Assembly (NCBI GenBank): GCA_012861695.1
Contig: JAAOOA010000062.1
Location: 734,001-798,000 of the forward strand
Reading direction: 5' to 3'
Length of the DNA: 64,000 nucleotides
Origin: Trematomus loennbergii
Lineage: Eukaryota > Chordata > Actinopteri > Perciformes > Nototheniidae
Positions 50,801 to 62,800 of the stretch are shown here, piece after piece (the stretch's first letter is position 1; each line of letters opens with the position of its first letter). The notes below the pieces were generated by a model. It saw only the letters and a program-made list of their open reading frames with translations. It was not told the DNA's origin and ran no database searches. A program made the translations under genes and the position numbers.

Positions 50801-53800
50801 GCTCTGGGGGGTCCAGGAGGGTGGAGAAGATGGAAAATAGTTTTTTGGAAAGAAAGTGCTTTTTGCCTGTGAGCGGCCCGACCAAGCAAGGAGGCAGAGG
50901 CAGAACGTCCAAAATACAACCCGGTGTGGGCATTTATTACATCATAAACATATGACACACCCTCAATCTGCTGCCCGTGAACACAGTCACCAGCCACACA
51001 AGGATCTCACACACACTACCAGCCTGCTGACAGGGAAAACAGAGCCTAAATACACACACACTAATCAATCAACAAGACACAGGTGAGGGGGGAGGAGACA
51101 ACACAGGGCACCAGGTGAACACAATCAGGAGCAACAGACAAAACGGGAGGGGGAACACTTTTCAAACACAAACATATAACTGAACAGAATAACACACATA
51201 CAAACCCAACTAAACACAGTCAGCACTGTACAATTAATGCCACTTAACGCTATGATTTCCACACCCTTACATATTATTTGCACCCTGATTATTCTTAACC
51301 GCTGTCATTCTACACCAGCAAACACTTTCGGCGCTCTCGGTAACTCCCCTATCTTTTCAAGGCGGAGCCGAGGACCCGACCAGCACCTGACGACATTTCA
51401 ATTAATACGGTTTAATCCTTTAATAAATACTAAATCAATAATTAGTATAAATTATATAAAATGTGCAAATATGCCATGCCAAACGGTACTGTGCAATCAC
51501 GCTAATAAAGTGCAAACTGTTCACTAAAGTGCTGGGTTACAAGGCCCCGAAGCCGTCAGTCCACAGTGACGAAGTTACTTTTGTCACATTGCCTGAGAGA
51601 TGGAAGCAGAGAAAGAGGAGAGGAGAGCCTGATGGGTTAGGAGGTCGTCATGGTGTTTGGATTTCCACCATTTCCGCTCAGCTGCCCGAAGGATGGTTCT
51701 ATTATGACGCAGTGCGTCATTTAGCAGGGAGCAGGAGGGGACTGACGAGGCTGCCGAGATATGAGAGGACAGAGAGAGTCCAGAGAGGATGAAAGAGTAG
51801 AGAGGAGAGTTTCTGCAGCAGAGTTTGGAGGCAGGAGTTGGAACGAGTCAGAGGAAGGGAGGGCTGAGAGCACCGATGAGGTAAGAGTAGAGAGGGAGAG
51901 GGAACGAAGGTTACGGCGGACAGGTGCAGAATTAGAAGAGATTAGTTTGTTATGTTTGGAAAGGGGTAGAGAGAATGAATGAAAAAGTGATCGGATGTGT
52001 GAAGTGGGTTTACAGAGAGGTTAGAAGTAGTGCAGTCCCTTGAGAATATGAGATCAAGGACATTGCCAGCTTTATGAGTTGGTGGGGATGGAGACAGTTA
52101 GAAAGCAAAGGCGTTAAAAGATGTTAGTTCAGATATCTTCCGTGTCTGGAGGTTGAAGTCTCAGAGAAGTACAGTGGGAGGGCCAGTTTCAGATGTGTGA
52201 GAGGAGATTATCTAATTCCTCCAAGAAGTCCCCCAAGGCGCCTGGTGGACCGTAGAGAACAACAATGGTTCATTGTATAGGATGGGATACAGTAACGGCA
52301 TGGAATTCAAAGGTGGAAGGAGTGAAGTTAGGTAGTTGGTAGAGGGAAAAGCTCCATTTGGGAGAGACCAGGAGACCAGTGCCACCTCCTCTGCCAGTGG
52401 GTCTGGGTGTATGGGTGAAGGAATATGCTGTGGAGAGAGCTGCTGGGGTGGATGTGTTGGATGGGTAATCCAGGTCTCAGTGAGAGCAAGGGAATCCAGA
52501 GACTACAGGGAAGCGTAGCCAGAGATGAAGTCAGCCTTAGGAACAGCTGACTGGCAGTTCCACAGGCCACCTGAAACTAGATGTTGGATCTCAGTGGAGC
52601 ATGTGGGATAGACGAGAGCAGGCTGGTTACAACGATTAGGAGATGCACGGGGCCAGTAAAATGATCATGGTTAACGGGTGTTGCTAACTTTATCCGGTAT
52701 CCTAGCCTAATCTGTTATCATTCCCTAAATGTACTCATTTAGAGGGGGATAATCCACTAACATGCTTTAATTCACATGTTAATTTGATTCAGATGTGCTG
52801 ATAATATCCGTAATATAAGTCTTTAAACGTCTTACCTTTCAAAGTCCATCACAAACGGTCTATTCTACTGCAACTCTACTGCGCTGCTAGTCTTTGCCGC
52901 TAACTTCCGGGAACTATTGAGAGGCTCCACGATCCGCCATTGCTGTAAAAAAATGGTCCATTGGAGTGAACGGAGATGACGCAGCTTTCTCTTTATAGGG
53001 CTTTGACCCTTCCTATTTCCCCTTATTATAAGCAATCTGAGGCTTCTGCTTTAAGGGATGAGATGCAACACTGTTTGTAACAGAATAAATGAAATGCTAT
53101 GGAGAGCTTTGATGTAGGCTGTTTCTTTCTTGAGGCATTTTCAAGTATCAAGCATTTCATTGTTCTGTATGGACACCCCTGATCTAAAGTAACAGACAGA
53201 GAATCAGCACTTTTGAAACAGGGCTGAAACAGAGGGATGCTGCAATGATCTGTTTGGTGTTTCAGCCAAACACTTCAGAGACATGTTTTGTATATATCTG
53301 AGACCTATAATTTATGAATGAAAACAGTATAATAGGGGACCTTTACAAGAAAAAAGGGGAAATCCTCCAGTATGAGGGCTTTCTGATCTTCTCTGTTCCA
53401 TCTCATTTATAATGAATATCTTTGGCTTTCAGCAAAACCATCTAGGGATGGGATCATTTAAAGACTATCAACTTTATCGAATGCTTCTTAATTTTCATGT
53501 AGCAATCCGACTCACTTTTGACAGATACCAAATGTCAAAGTACTCAGAATACAAAATAACTCAATCGGGACATCCCTAACAGAATATTATGAGAATTTAT
53601 TTTACTGCATGAGATTCCACCCCCTCTGTATGTATATACCAAACTGTTAAAGGATGGTGAAATGGCTTTCTTATATTACCTCAAGGTCATTGCAATTAAT
53701 TTGTTTTAATCTTTTATCTGACGTTGAGGAATTGTGTAAAATACAATATCTAAATAAACTTAACACAAAAAGTAAGGACATTTGTGTTGGGTAGATTATT

Positions 53801-56800
53801 TCTTTGTTGTAACAATGCTTCTTGACAATACATATTACACTGTTGGGAAGCCTGTTTTCTTACCTTTCAAATGGGGCCACATTTGTGAGGAACATGCATT
53901 TGTGGGATGAGCAGCAGAGCTGAGTATGTGGGTTGCGCCCATGTAAAATGTGACAAATCTCCTCTGCCAAACAGCAGCCACTCTCCGGTCTCGTACGGCT
54001 GCTAGGAGGCCTGCCACGACTGGAACCTCAACATGTGGAGGAACATTATGTTCAGAGCACTGGAACCTCAACATGTGGAGGAACATTATGTTCAGAGCAT
54101 GGAACCTCAACATGTGGAGGAACATTATGTTCAGAGCACTAGAACCTCAACATGTGGAGGAACATTATGTTCAGAGCACTGGAACCTCAACATGTGGAGG
54201 AACATTATGTTCAGAGCATTGGAACCTCAACATGTGGAGGAACATTATGTTCAGAGCATTGGAACCTCAACATGTGGAGGAACATTATGTTCAGAGCACT
54301 GGAACCTCAACATGTGGGGGAACATTATGTTCAGAGCATTGGAACCTCAACATGTGGGGAACATTATGTTCAGAGCATTGGAACCTCAACATGTGGGGGA
54401 ACATTATGTTCAGAGCATTGGAACCTCAACATGTGGGGAACATTATGTTCAGAGCACTGGAACCTCAACATGTGGAGGAACATTATGTTCAGAGCACTGG
54501 AACCTCAACATGTGGAGGAACATTATGTTCAGAGCATGGAACCTCAACATGTGGAGGAACATTATGTTCAGAGCACTGGAACCTCAACATGTGGAGGAAC
54601 ATTATGTTCAGAGCATGGAACCTCAACATGTGGAGGAACATTATGTTCAGAGCATTGGAACCTCAACATGTGGAGGAACATTATGTTCAGAGCATTGGAA
54701 CCTCAACATGTGGGGAACATTATGTTCAGAGCATTGGAACCTCAACATGTGGAGGAACATTATGTTCAGAGCACTGGAACCTCAACATGTGGAGGAACAT
54801 TATGTTCAGAGCATGGAACCTCAACATGTGGAGGAACATTATGTTCAGAGCATGGAACCTCAACATGTGGGGGAACATTATGTTCAGAGCATGGAACCTC
54901 AACATGTGGAGGAACGTTATGTTCAGAGCACTGGAACCTCAACATGTGGGGAACATTATGTTCAGAGCACTTGGAACCTCAACATGTGGGGGAACATTAT
55001 GTTCAGAGCATGGAACCTCAACATGTGGGGAACATTATGTTCAGAGCATGGAACCTCAACATGTGGGGGAACATTATGTTCAGAGCATTGGAACCTCAAC
55101 ATGTGGGGAACATTATGTTCAGAGCATGGAACCTCAACATGTGGAGGAACATTATGTTCAGAGCATTGGAACCTCAACATGTGGGGAACATATGTTCAGA
55201 GCACTGGAACCTCAACATGTGGAGGAACATTATGTTCAGAGCATGGAACCTCAACATGTGGAGGAACATTATGTTCAGAGCACTGGAACCTCAACATGTG
55301 GAGGAACATTATGTTCAGCCATGAGTCCAGATTCTGCCTACGGCACTTGGATCGTAGGGTCACAGTGTGGAGAACACGTGGAGAACCTTTGCTGATTGCT
55401 GCACTGATAGAGTAACATATTTTGGTGGAGGCAGTGTGATGGTGTGGGGGCAATCTCAATGCAGAGATATCGAGATAACATTCTGCAACCAGTGGCAACC
55501 CCGAATCTCAACAGTCTGGGATCAAACTCCTCCTCCAAGATGACAACGCTCGCCCCCACAGAGCGAGGATTATCAGAGACTTCTTCATGCATGAGGAGGA
55601 GAGGCTGTTGTGGCTGTGTATGGTTCTTCCACGCTACTGAGGCTGCTTATACATTGTTCATAAATAAATGGTTGCCAATAGGTCTTGATTCATCAGACTT
55701 CAATCATCCAATCCACCAAACAAGAGTCAACAGTGAAAAAAAAAGCTGTTCGGAGTTTTGCCACATTTTTCATAGGCGCAACCCACATACTCAGCTCTGC
55801 TGCTCATCCCACAAATGCATGTTCCTCACAAATGTGGCACCATTTGAAAGGTAAATAAACAGGCTTTCCAACGGTATAAGATTTGTTGCCAAGAACCGTT
55901 GATGCAACAAAGAAATAATCTACCAAACACAGATTTCCTTTATTTGTTAAGTTTATATACAATTCCTATATTGGCATCCCCCCAAAGATGGTGTGTGTGT
56001 GTCAGTATTTCCACTCATTTTTAACTTTGTTTTGTTCATTCATCCAGTCTTCATTTCTAAATTCAAGATCCTGTCAGTTGGTGAAGGACCTGACGACAAT
56101 GACCCAGAGAAAGGTGTACCGGAGGCAGGGGTGGGCCACGAACCAAAGAAAGAGGACGAAAAAGTCTCACAAAGTCAAGATGGAGAGGATGGGGGGAAGT
56201 CGGTGGGGAACCATTCCTGGATGAGGACGGAGACCTCCACATCACACACCGGTGTGTAAACACCTGCTGCTCTGTGTGTGGGGGGGGGCTGTGTAAAACA
56301 TCAGAACCAGGTTTTCCCTGCTTTACACATCAACTCTGTGACATTAGTTTGGTACCAAAAATGTTGCTGTTTCTGCTTTTTTTGTAATTCAGCCATGCAC
56401 CGTGTTGTGTGCCGTGCAGAAACACCCTGGGGGTTCCTGATGGGGAGAATGCTGACAGTTATTTTACTCTTATTTTTACTCATCTCCTATTTCATAGTCT
56501 TTTATTATTATTATCATTATTATTTTAATTTCTTTTTTCTCTTGACTTTATTTTTGATTTATTAATCTGTGAATCTTTGCTGTCCTGTTTTTTCACGCTT
56601 ACCCTGTTGCTGCTTTGTACCACTGAATTTCCCCACGGGGATTAATAAAGGTCCATCTTATCTTAAGTGTGTGTGTTGAAGGGTGGGCAGTAGTGATTTC
56701 ATAAATGATAAGATATGCTGCTTTACCATGGGCTGAAATCTAGAATGTCTTAGAGAGGGAGTCATGTGGTCCTCTTCAGAGTTCAGAACCAAACTTTTTT

Positions 56801-59800
56801 TTTTTATTCTTAGAAATGTGTCTTCAAACTTCAAACTTTGGCATATTTTCACAGAAATTATACTTAGTAAACACGTTTGGCTGATATATTTGTATTCCAT
56901 TCACTTTTTATTCCATTCACCCAATCACATTCATTCATACTTTTCCTCTGACCCCCCAGGCCGAGAACGAACCCTCCGGAGAGAAACAGTCGCGACCTGG
57001 TGTGTCCCATCATCCTGCAGCAGGCTGACCCTGAGCTGAAGCCAGAAGAGGAGCACTCAGAGGATGAAGACGATCAGGCCTTCGACGACATTATAAAGAT
57101 TGGTGAGATCCTCTGTGTTATTCTAAAGTGCTGGCATGGGGAAGTTAATCCTTTGGTATGGCATGAGCCTCTCCAACATCATATAGCCATGAACGTGCTC
57201 ATTGTGAATTTGGTCAAATGTAATTAAATGCATGAGCAATCAAGTGAAAACATGAGGATGGTGGTTTCTTTAGAAATTGTGACATTTGATCTTCTTTTAA
57301 ACCCAAGATGAAACCAACAAAATGTTGCTATATTATTATCTATGTAACGGTCTTCAGCATATTTTACCGGTCATAGTCCGGTAATTACCGGCTAACGGGG
57401 ACTCTGCTGCGTGTACTACGATGGTCCACCTTAACAACTGCACAGGTTTAATGTGTAGTGAGAGACATGGATTCTGTGTAAGCTTGGCCTCATTGACAGA
57501 AATGATCATTTTAGTAGTTTGAAACTGGCTCTTAAAGTGCTCCTATTATGCTATTTTTAGACATATATTATGGGTCTCAGATATATACAAATTTATAAAA
57601 AACATGAGGATGATGATGAAGTGTTAATGCTCCTAGCACTAGATGCGGATGACTTGCTACTTGACCACTTCGGAGACATCCAATGCTGCTTTTCACTGTA
57701 GTGTTCTCATGCAGTGTGTTGAACTCTAATGCAAACATTGAGTTAAATGAGCCAATGAAGACAGAGTCGTAGTAAAGTTTGACTGTTTACTGTCACAATT
57801 CTTCATAGACATTGCGGTAAAAACTGTAAATAAACACAATACAAACTTAAATAGCTTTCCTGCATTCTTTACAGTGTTTATGACAGTTGTAAATAAATCG
57901 TTTTATTATACAAACTAATCAAACATCTTTTTAACAATATCATTCCTAATAAATGATCTTTAACATGAGTTATGTCAAATAGACAAACTTACAGCATTGC
58001 CTCTAGGATGTTCCTTGTGGATGGAAGCAAATTACATTTAGAGAATTACACTCTCTGACCATGCTGTCTCTCTACCGCTGAAACCGGAAGTGATGATACT
58101 GTAGACCGGAAGTGTCGCTAATAACAACCAACATAAAGATAACATGACCATTAGCACTCCTAGTGATGCCTTTATCAACTGCAAACAAATGATAACATTA
58201 TGAAATGCCTTTTAAGGCAGCACACGCATGCTTGCTAATGTAAACAAAGACCATATTACGTCCAAAACAGTCGGGCATTATTTCTGATAGCAACTTTCTG
58301 ATAGTGCCGTGGGTCCACATTGCCGATATTACGTCATATCGGACGCAAATCTGGATCAGCTCCATTGTACCTCCGTTTTTAGAGATTTAGGTATGGAGGA
58401 CAAGAGAGAGGGTTGTATTTTCTGACGCTGCTTGTGTTCCCTGACACACCGGGGAGGGGACACATATTTATGTATAAAAGACATCAAAAAGTGCATTTTG
58501 CACGATAGGTCCCCTTTTAATATTTGTATTTACAGCTGACCAATTAGCATAATTTATGAATTTATGATAAAATGATAATTTTTTTATTACATAACCAATA
58601 CTGTTGAACTACTTTTGGCAATGACTCACTTTTTATGAGGGTAAAGTAGAAATATGATCTTGTCCATGTCCGGTAAGTTAAGTCTTGAGCTTCAATCCTG
58701 AAGACAGAAGCACTTATCAGGAACTCTTATGCAGCTTTCACACCAGCGCTTTTCCCTTTCTAGCTCCTAGCTAGAGCTTTTCTGGTTCAGCTCCGGTTTC
58801 CCTTTCTGCTCCCGCTCTGTTCACACCGCCCAGAGCTGCCGCTGCTGCGTCATGACGTCACCGTTTACATCGCTGATTTTCTCCCCAACGGAGCTCACAA
58901 CAACAACAACAACAACAACGGGGGGGGGGGACTGCGTTGGGTCGATGATCGTTATGCTTTTAATCATACGAAGCCAGATTAAATTAAATAACGACTTCTC
59001 CAACCTTATACTTTTCTCCAGAGTGCCGTGGTTCATTGTTTATTAATGTGTTTCAGCGGCATTTACCGACCGCTGCAGTGCTGGCTGCTCTTCCACGGGA
59101 GTTATTCTCCCGTTAGCTCCGGGTTAGCTCACACGGCTCTAAAGTATTCACTGTCTGACTGTCACACAAGCAGCTGATACATATCCCCAGTTCCCCTTAA
59201 GTGAATGTGTGTCAGTCTGAATTGACGCTGTTTGGCATCACAACGCTGTTATGAAAGTTTCTCTGGTATAACATGGGTGATGTTAGCATAGCAACCGAAG
59301 CTAAACTGACTACTTGCTAAGCGTTTTCTACAGGCACTTTTTACCGGCGTATTTTTCATTATGATTCTACTTGTGATAGTCGGACATGACAACCTGTGCA
59401 GCCCATGTATTGATTCCATCCGATAGCTGCTATAATAACAAACAAAACGTCTGCCTGCTCTCCACAATGATCAATAACAGAGAACGGATGGTCAAAGTAA
59501 GGTACAAATAAACAGAATCACACGAAGCCTGGTTAGTGTTGCCTGACTTTATAAAGTGTGTGGTTGCCTTCTAGTCACTTTGCTCAGCGCTACTGCTTGT
59601 AGGCAGGCATGACGAGACTCTTCAGTCGACCCATGTTCAGGGGAGGTGGGTTTAGTTTCCTGCACGCCTCGACGTAAGAGAGACGTAAGCAACGCCGCCT
59701 CTAGCTCCGGAGTCTTGCTTCTAGACCGACAATTTTTTGGAGCTGGAAGTGAACCGCATTCCGGAGCTAAGAGGCGGCGCCGCTGCGGTGTGAACAGGAA

Positions 59801-62800
59801 AAAACGGTACTTTTCAGGCTCTAGCTCCGAGCCGGCGCTGAAAACGCGTTGGTGTGAAAGGGGCATGAGTGTGACCTTTCCTCAAACCATAGGAGTGAGG
59901 AAAGTTATTAAATGATAAAATAACCCAGGGGTAAAATTGAGAAAAATAAATATGTTTATTAACTCTTTGTCGTCTCCTCTTTGATTTACACCAGAGTTGG
60001 GCAACTTGGATGGTGGTGGGGGCCACATCATTTATGTACTGGCCACCAGGGGGCTGCAGATTCACTTGGAACACACACACACGCACACAAATTCCATGTA
60101 TTGTATGTAATTATTAACAAATTAAGTCTGACATCTTCATTGACATTTTACAATCTTTCAGGGAACATCCTCTAATAAGCTCACTAAACAAATATCAGTT
60201 CATAGAAATGTTATTTAATTTTTACAAGTGGCATGTTTGTATTGAACAGGTTATTTAACAGTGGAAACAACTATTTTAAACTATTGGAAAGCACGGAAAA
60301 TGTGTGTGCATTAAGATTAACATTAAGATGACATACACATGAAGTCATGAACACTAACCCAGACATTAGTTGTCTAACTTGAACCCAGCTAAGACACTTG
60401 TAGCCTGTCTCTGCTGACGCACAATAAGGGGAATGTCAACACAAACACCTGTCAACCCGCACTCTGCTGTTCCTCAGCGCCGCTCCCCCTCCCTCCCACT
60501 GAAATTATGAATGAAAAGCGTATAGTAATCATAGATAACACGGCAGGGTCCGTGACAGTTTGTTTTCATCTGATTTCAAATTAACAAAGTCTTGGTTTTT
60601 AGAATATTAAACTTGTTTCGCCAAATTCAGATGATAAATGTAACTTTGAAGCTTGTAAAGGCATAATTACAAGCGGTAACTTAACGTCACAGCAGGCATA
60701 ACAACAGCCTGTGTTTCTTGTGAGTGTTTCCCGGGAAACAAACACAATACACACAAACGCGTCACAGATTATTTCGCGGTATTTGGCTGGCGAACTATTT
60801 GCCCATCCCTGATTTACACTATTTCCGACGGGGAAATCCCTGATGTGTGGCCTGTCTCGCCTATAATTCAAAGGGTTAAATAGTGCACTATATATACTTA
60901 ACACCAAAAGTAAGAAAATCTGTGTTTGGTAGATTATTTCTTTGTTGTAACATTGCTTCTTGACAATACATCTTATAACGTTGCAAAGCCTGTTTATTTA
61001 CATTTCAAGTGGTGCCACATTTGTGACCAGCATGAGGAGGAGAGGCTGTTGTGGCTGTGTTTGGTTCTTCCACACGCTACTGAGGCTCCTTGTTAAATTA
61101 ATACATTGTTCATAAATAAATTGTTGCTAATATGTCTTGATTCATCAGACTTCAATCATCCAATCCACCAAACAATACCAAACAAGAGTCGACAGAAAAA
61201 AAAGCTGTTTGGCATTGGCAGAGGAAATTTGTCCCATTTTTCATGGGCGCAACCCACTCAGAAATAAGCTACCAAACACAGATTTCCTTACTTTTTGTGT
61301 TAAGTTTATAATAAATAAGTAGTGTTTAACATATGAATCGAATATTTTTTACAGAACACACCATGGCCACAACCCTGGAGGATGTAGGCAAACAGGTGAG
61401 TAATTAAACCAATCTGCCCCCCCCCCATCGTAGTTAAAGGGTTATCTTTTCCTTATTTCACAGTTTTTCAGTGTTGAAGTGTGTCAGGAAGTGAATTGCT
61501 GTGATCTTTAAATGCTTCCATTGAAACTCAAATGATTTGTGCTTCTGTTCACTTCTCACACAAATGTTACATAAAGCATGGTTGGCAGAACATGTGGCTG
61601 AAGTGCTGAGCCTGTGATGACCTCACTGTGCTGCTTCCTGTGCACCTCCTGTGTGACGGAGTCTTCAGGATACATTTTGAACTCTAGCGGTTAATCACAA
61701 TCAGAAATCCTTTTTTTGTCCCACAAAGGGGAAATGTACGATATATATATATATAAAAAAAATCCAGTCTCTGATAGTGTTACGTTATTATGAGAGTGCT
61801 CTGATACTTGTTTGATTCTGAAATCTATAAATCTATATATATATATGCATATACTGTATACATAATATGTTTCTGAAGGTGTGGCGGGGGGCCTTCCTCT
61901 TGGCGGACTTCATTCTCTCCAGCCCTGACATGTTCAGAGGAGCCACAGTCCTGGAGCTGGGAGCGGGAACAGGCCTCACCAGCATCGTCATGGCAACCAT
62001 CTGCAAAACAACATTCTGCACAGGTATTTTTCATCAGGCACAAATCATTTAAAAAAGCTCAACACTGAAAACTGACGTAAGAATATCTTTACTCATCTTA
62101 ATCTGAGCTCTGAGTAGTCTGAGCTCCTCTTAGTGTTTCCTCTACTGCGTCTCATTCATACAGTATCTGTTAGATTGCAGCTCTGTGCTGACACACTGAT
62201 CCCAGCACACACTCCTCCCTCCATACTTCAGTTCAGTCAGTCAAGACAAACTCTATACTTGTGTTTTTGATCATATTTATATAAGAACATTCCACTGTGA
62301 CTCATTTGTTATTCATATTTTAAAATAATGGCTGTATTTCCCATATCAGCCTTTCTCAAACTGATTAAATCATGCCACATATCTATACATTACTATTTTG
62401 GGGCATGTTCAAATAACGAAAACAAAGGAAAGGATTGGAAGTCAAAGAGTGGTGTAGGGAAGTAAAAAAAGAAAGACTTTGCTCTGTGCAGTCGACACAA
62501 GTCAGTGAGCGCAGCAGGCAGCTGGATTAATACTGTATGACCGAGCAAAGCTATTCTGAAGTTGACCTTTAAAACCTGTGTCTCATGTCTTGACTGTTTC
62601 ATGGCTGAAATACCACATGTTGTTTTACAGATGTGGGAGAGGACCTTCTAAGCATGTGCAAGACAAATGTAACATTAAACAGACACCTGATGGAGGCTGC
62701 AGGTGAGAACTCCATCTAAACCATGGTAGCTGTCCCTGTGCACGTAGTGGAGAGAGCACTGTGGGAACCTCTGCTATAACATGCTCCCAAATAAAAGGGT

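Larger units (their letters stand above)
47390..52640 (-). mobile_element. L2-like LINE, near full length, interrupted
   Basis: On the minus strand, from high to low coordinates: endonuclease-type remnants near 52640-52200 (GPPGALGDFLEELDNLLSH); the linker near 51730-51580 (LRAAERKWWKSKHHDDL); a DFVNYFEKKVDDIRSSF block near 50760; and reverse transcriptase from 48941 to 47593 (INYRPVSLLPFLSKTLERAV, MDLSAAFDTVNHQILL, GVPQGSVLGPLLFSLY, YHCYADDTQLIYSF with the YADD catalytic box). The 3' end at ~47390 is the ATCCAATGCGACTTACAA tail plus ACATT repeats. Frameshifts separate 48941-48582 from 48612-47593. It is split by a hAT copy (48924-50516) and by an insertion at about 50935-51545. Confidence 0.85.
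42784..53181. mobile_element. hAT element enclosing a 10-kb repeat nest
   Basis: Ends CAGGGGTGTCCA and ATGGACACCCCTG are inverted. The flanks carry a perfect 8-bp duplication ATCTAAAG (42776-42783 and 53182-53189). The element's own sequence seems limited to about 42784-43300 and 52670-53181; the space between is filled by LINEs and another hAT element. No hAT transposase was recognised. Confidence 0.85.

Noticed and set aside
53950..55415. Three overlapping open frames of 390-481 codons on the plus strand
   Set aside because: They are the same 39-40-bp repeat read in three frames and derive from a Tc1 transposase; not a host protein.
56764..57039. Open frame overlapping mettl22 exon 56960-57102 in another frame
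   Set aside because: The mettl22 frame continues family residues and correct phase; this one is a shadow.
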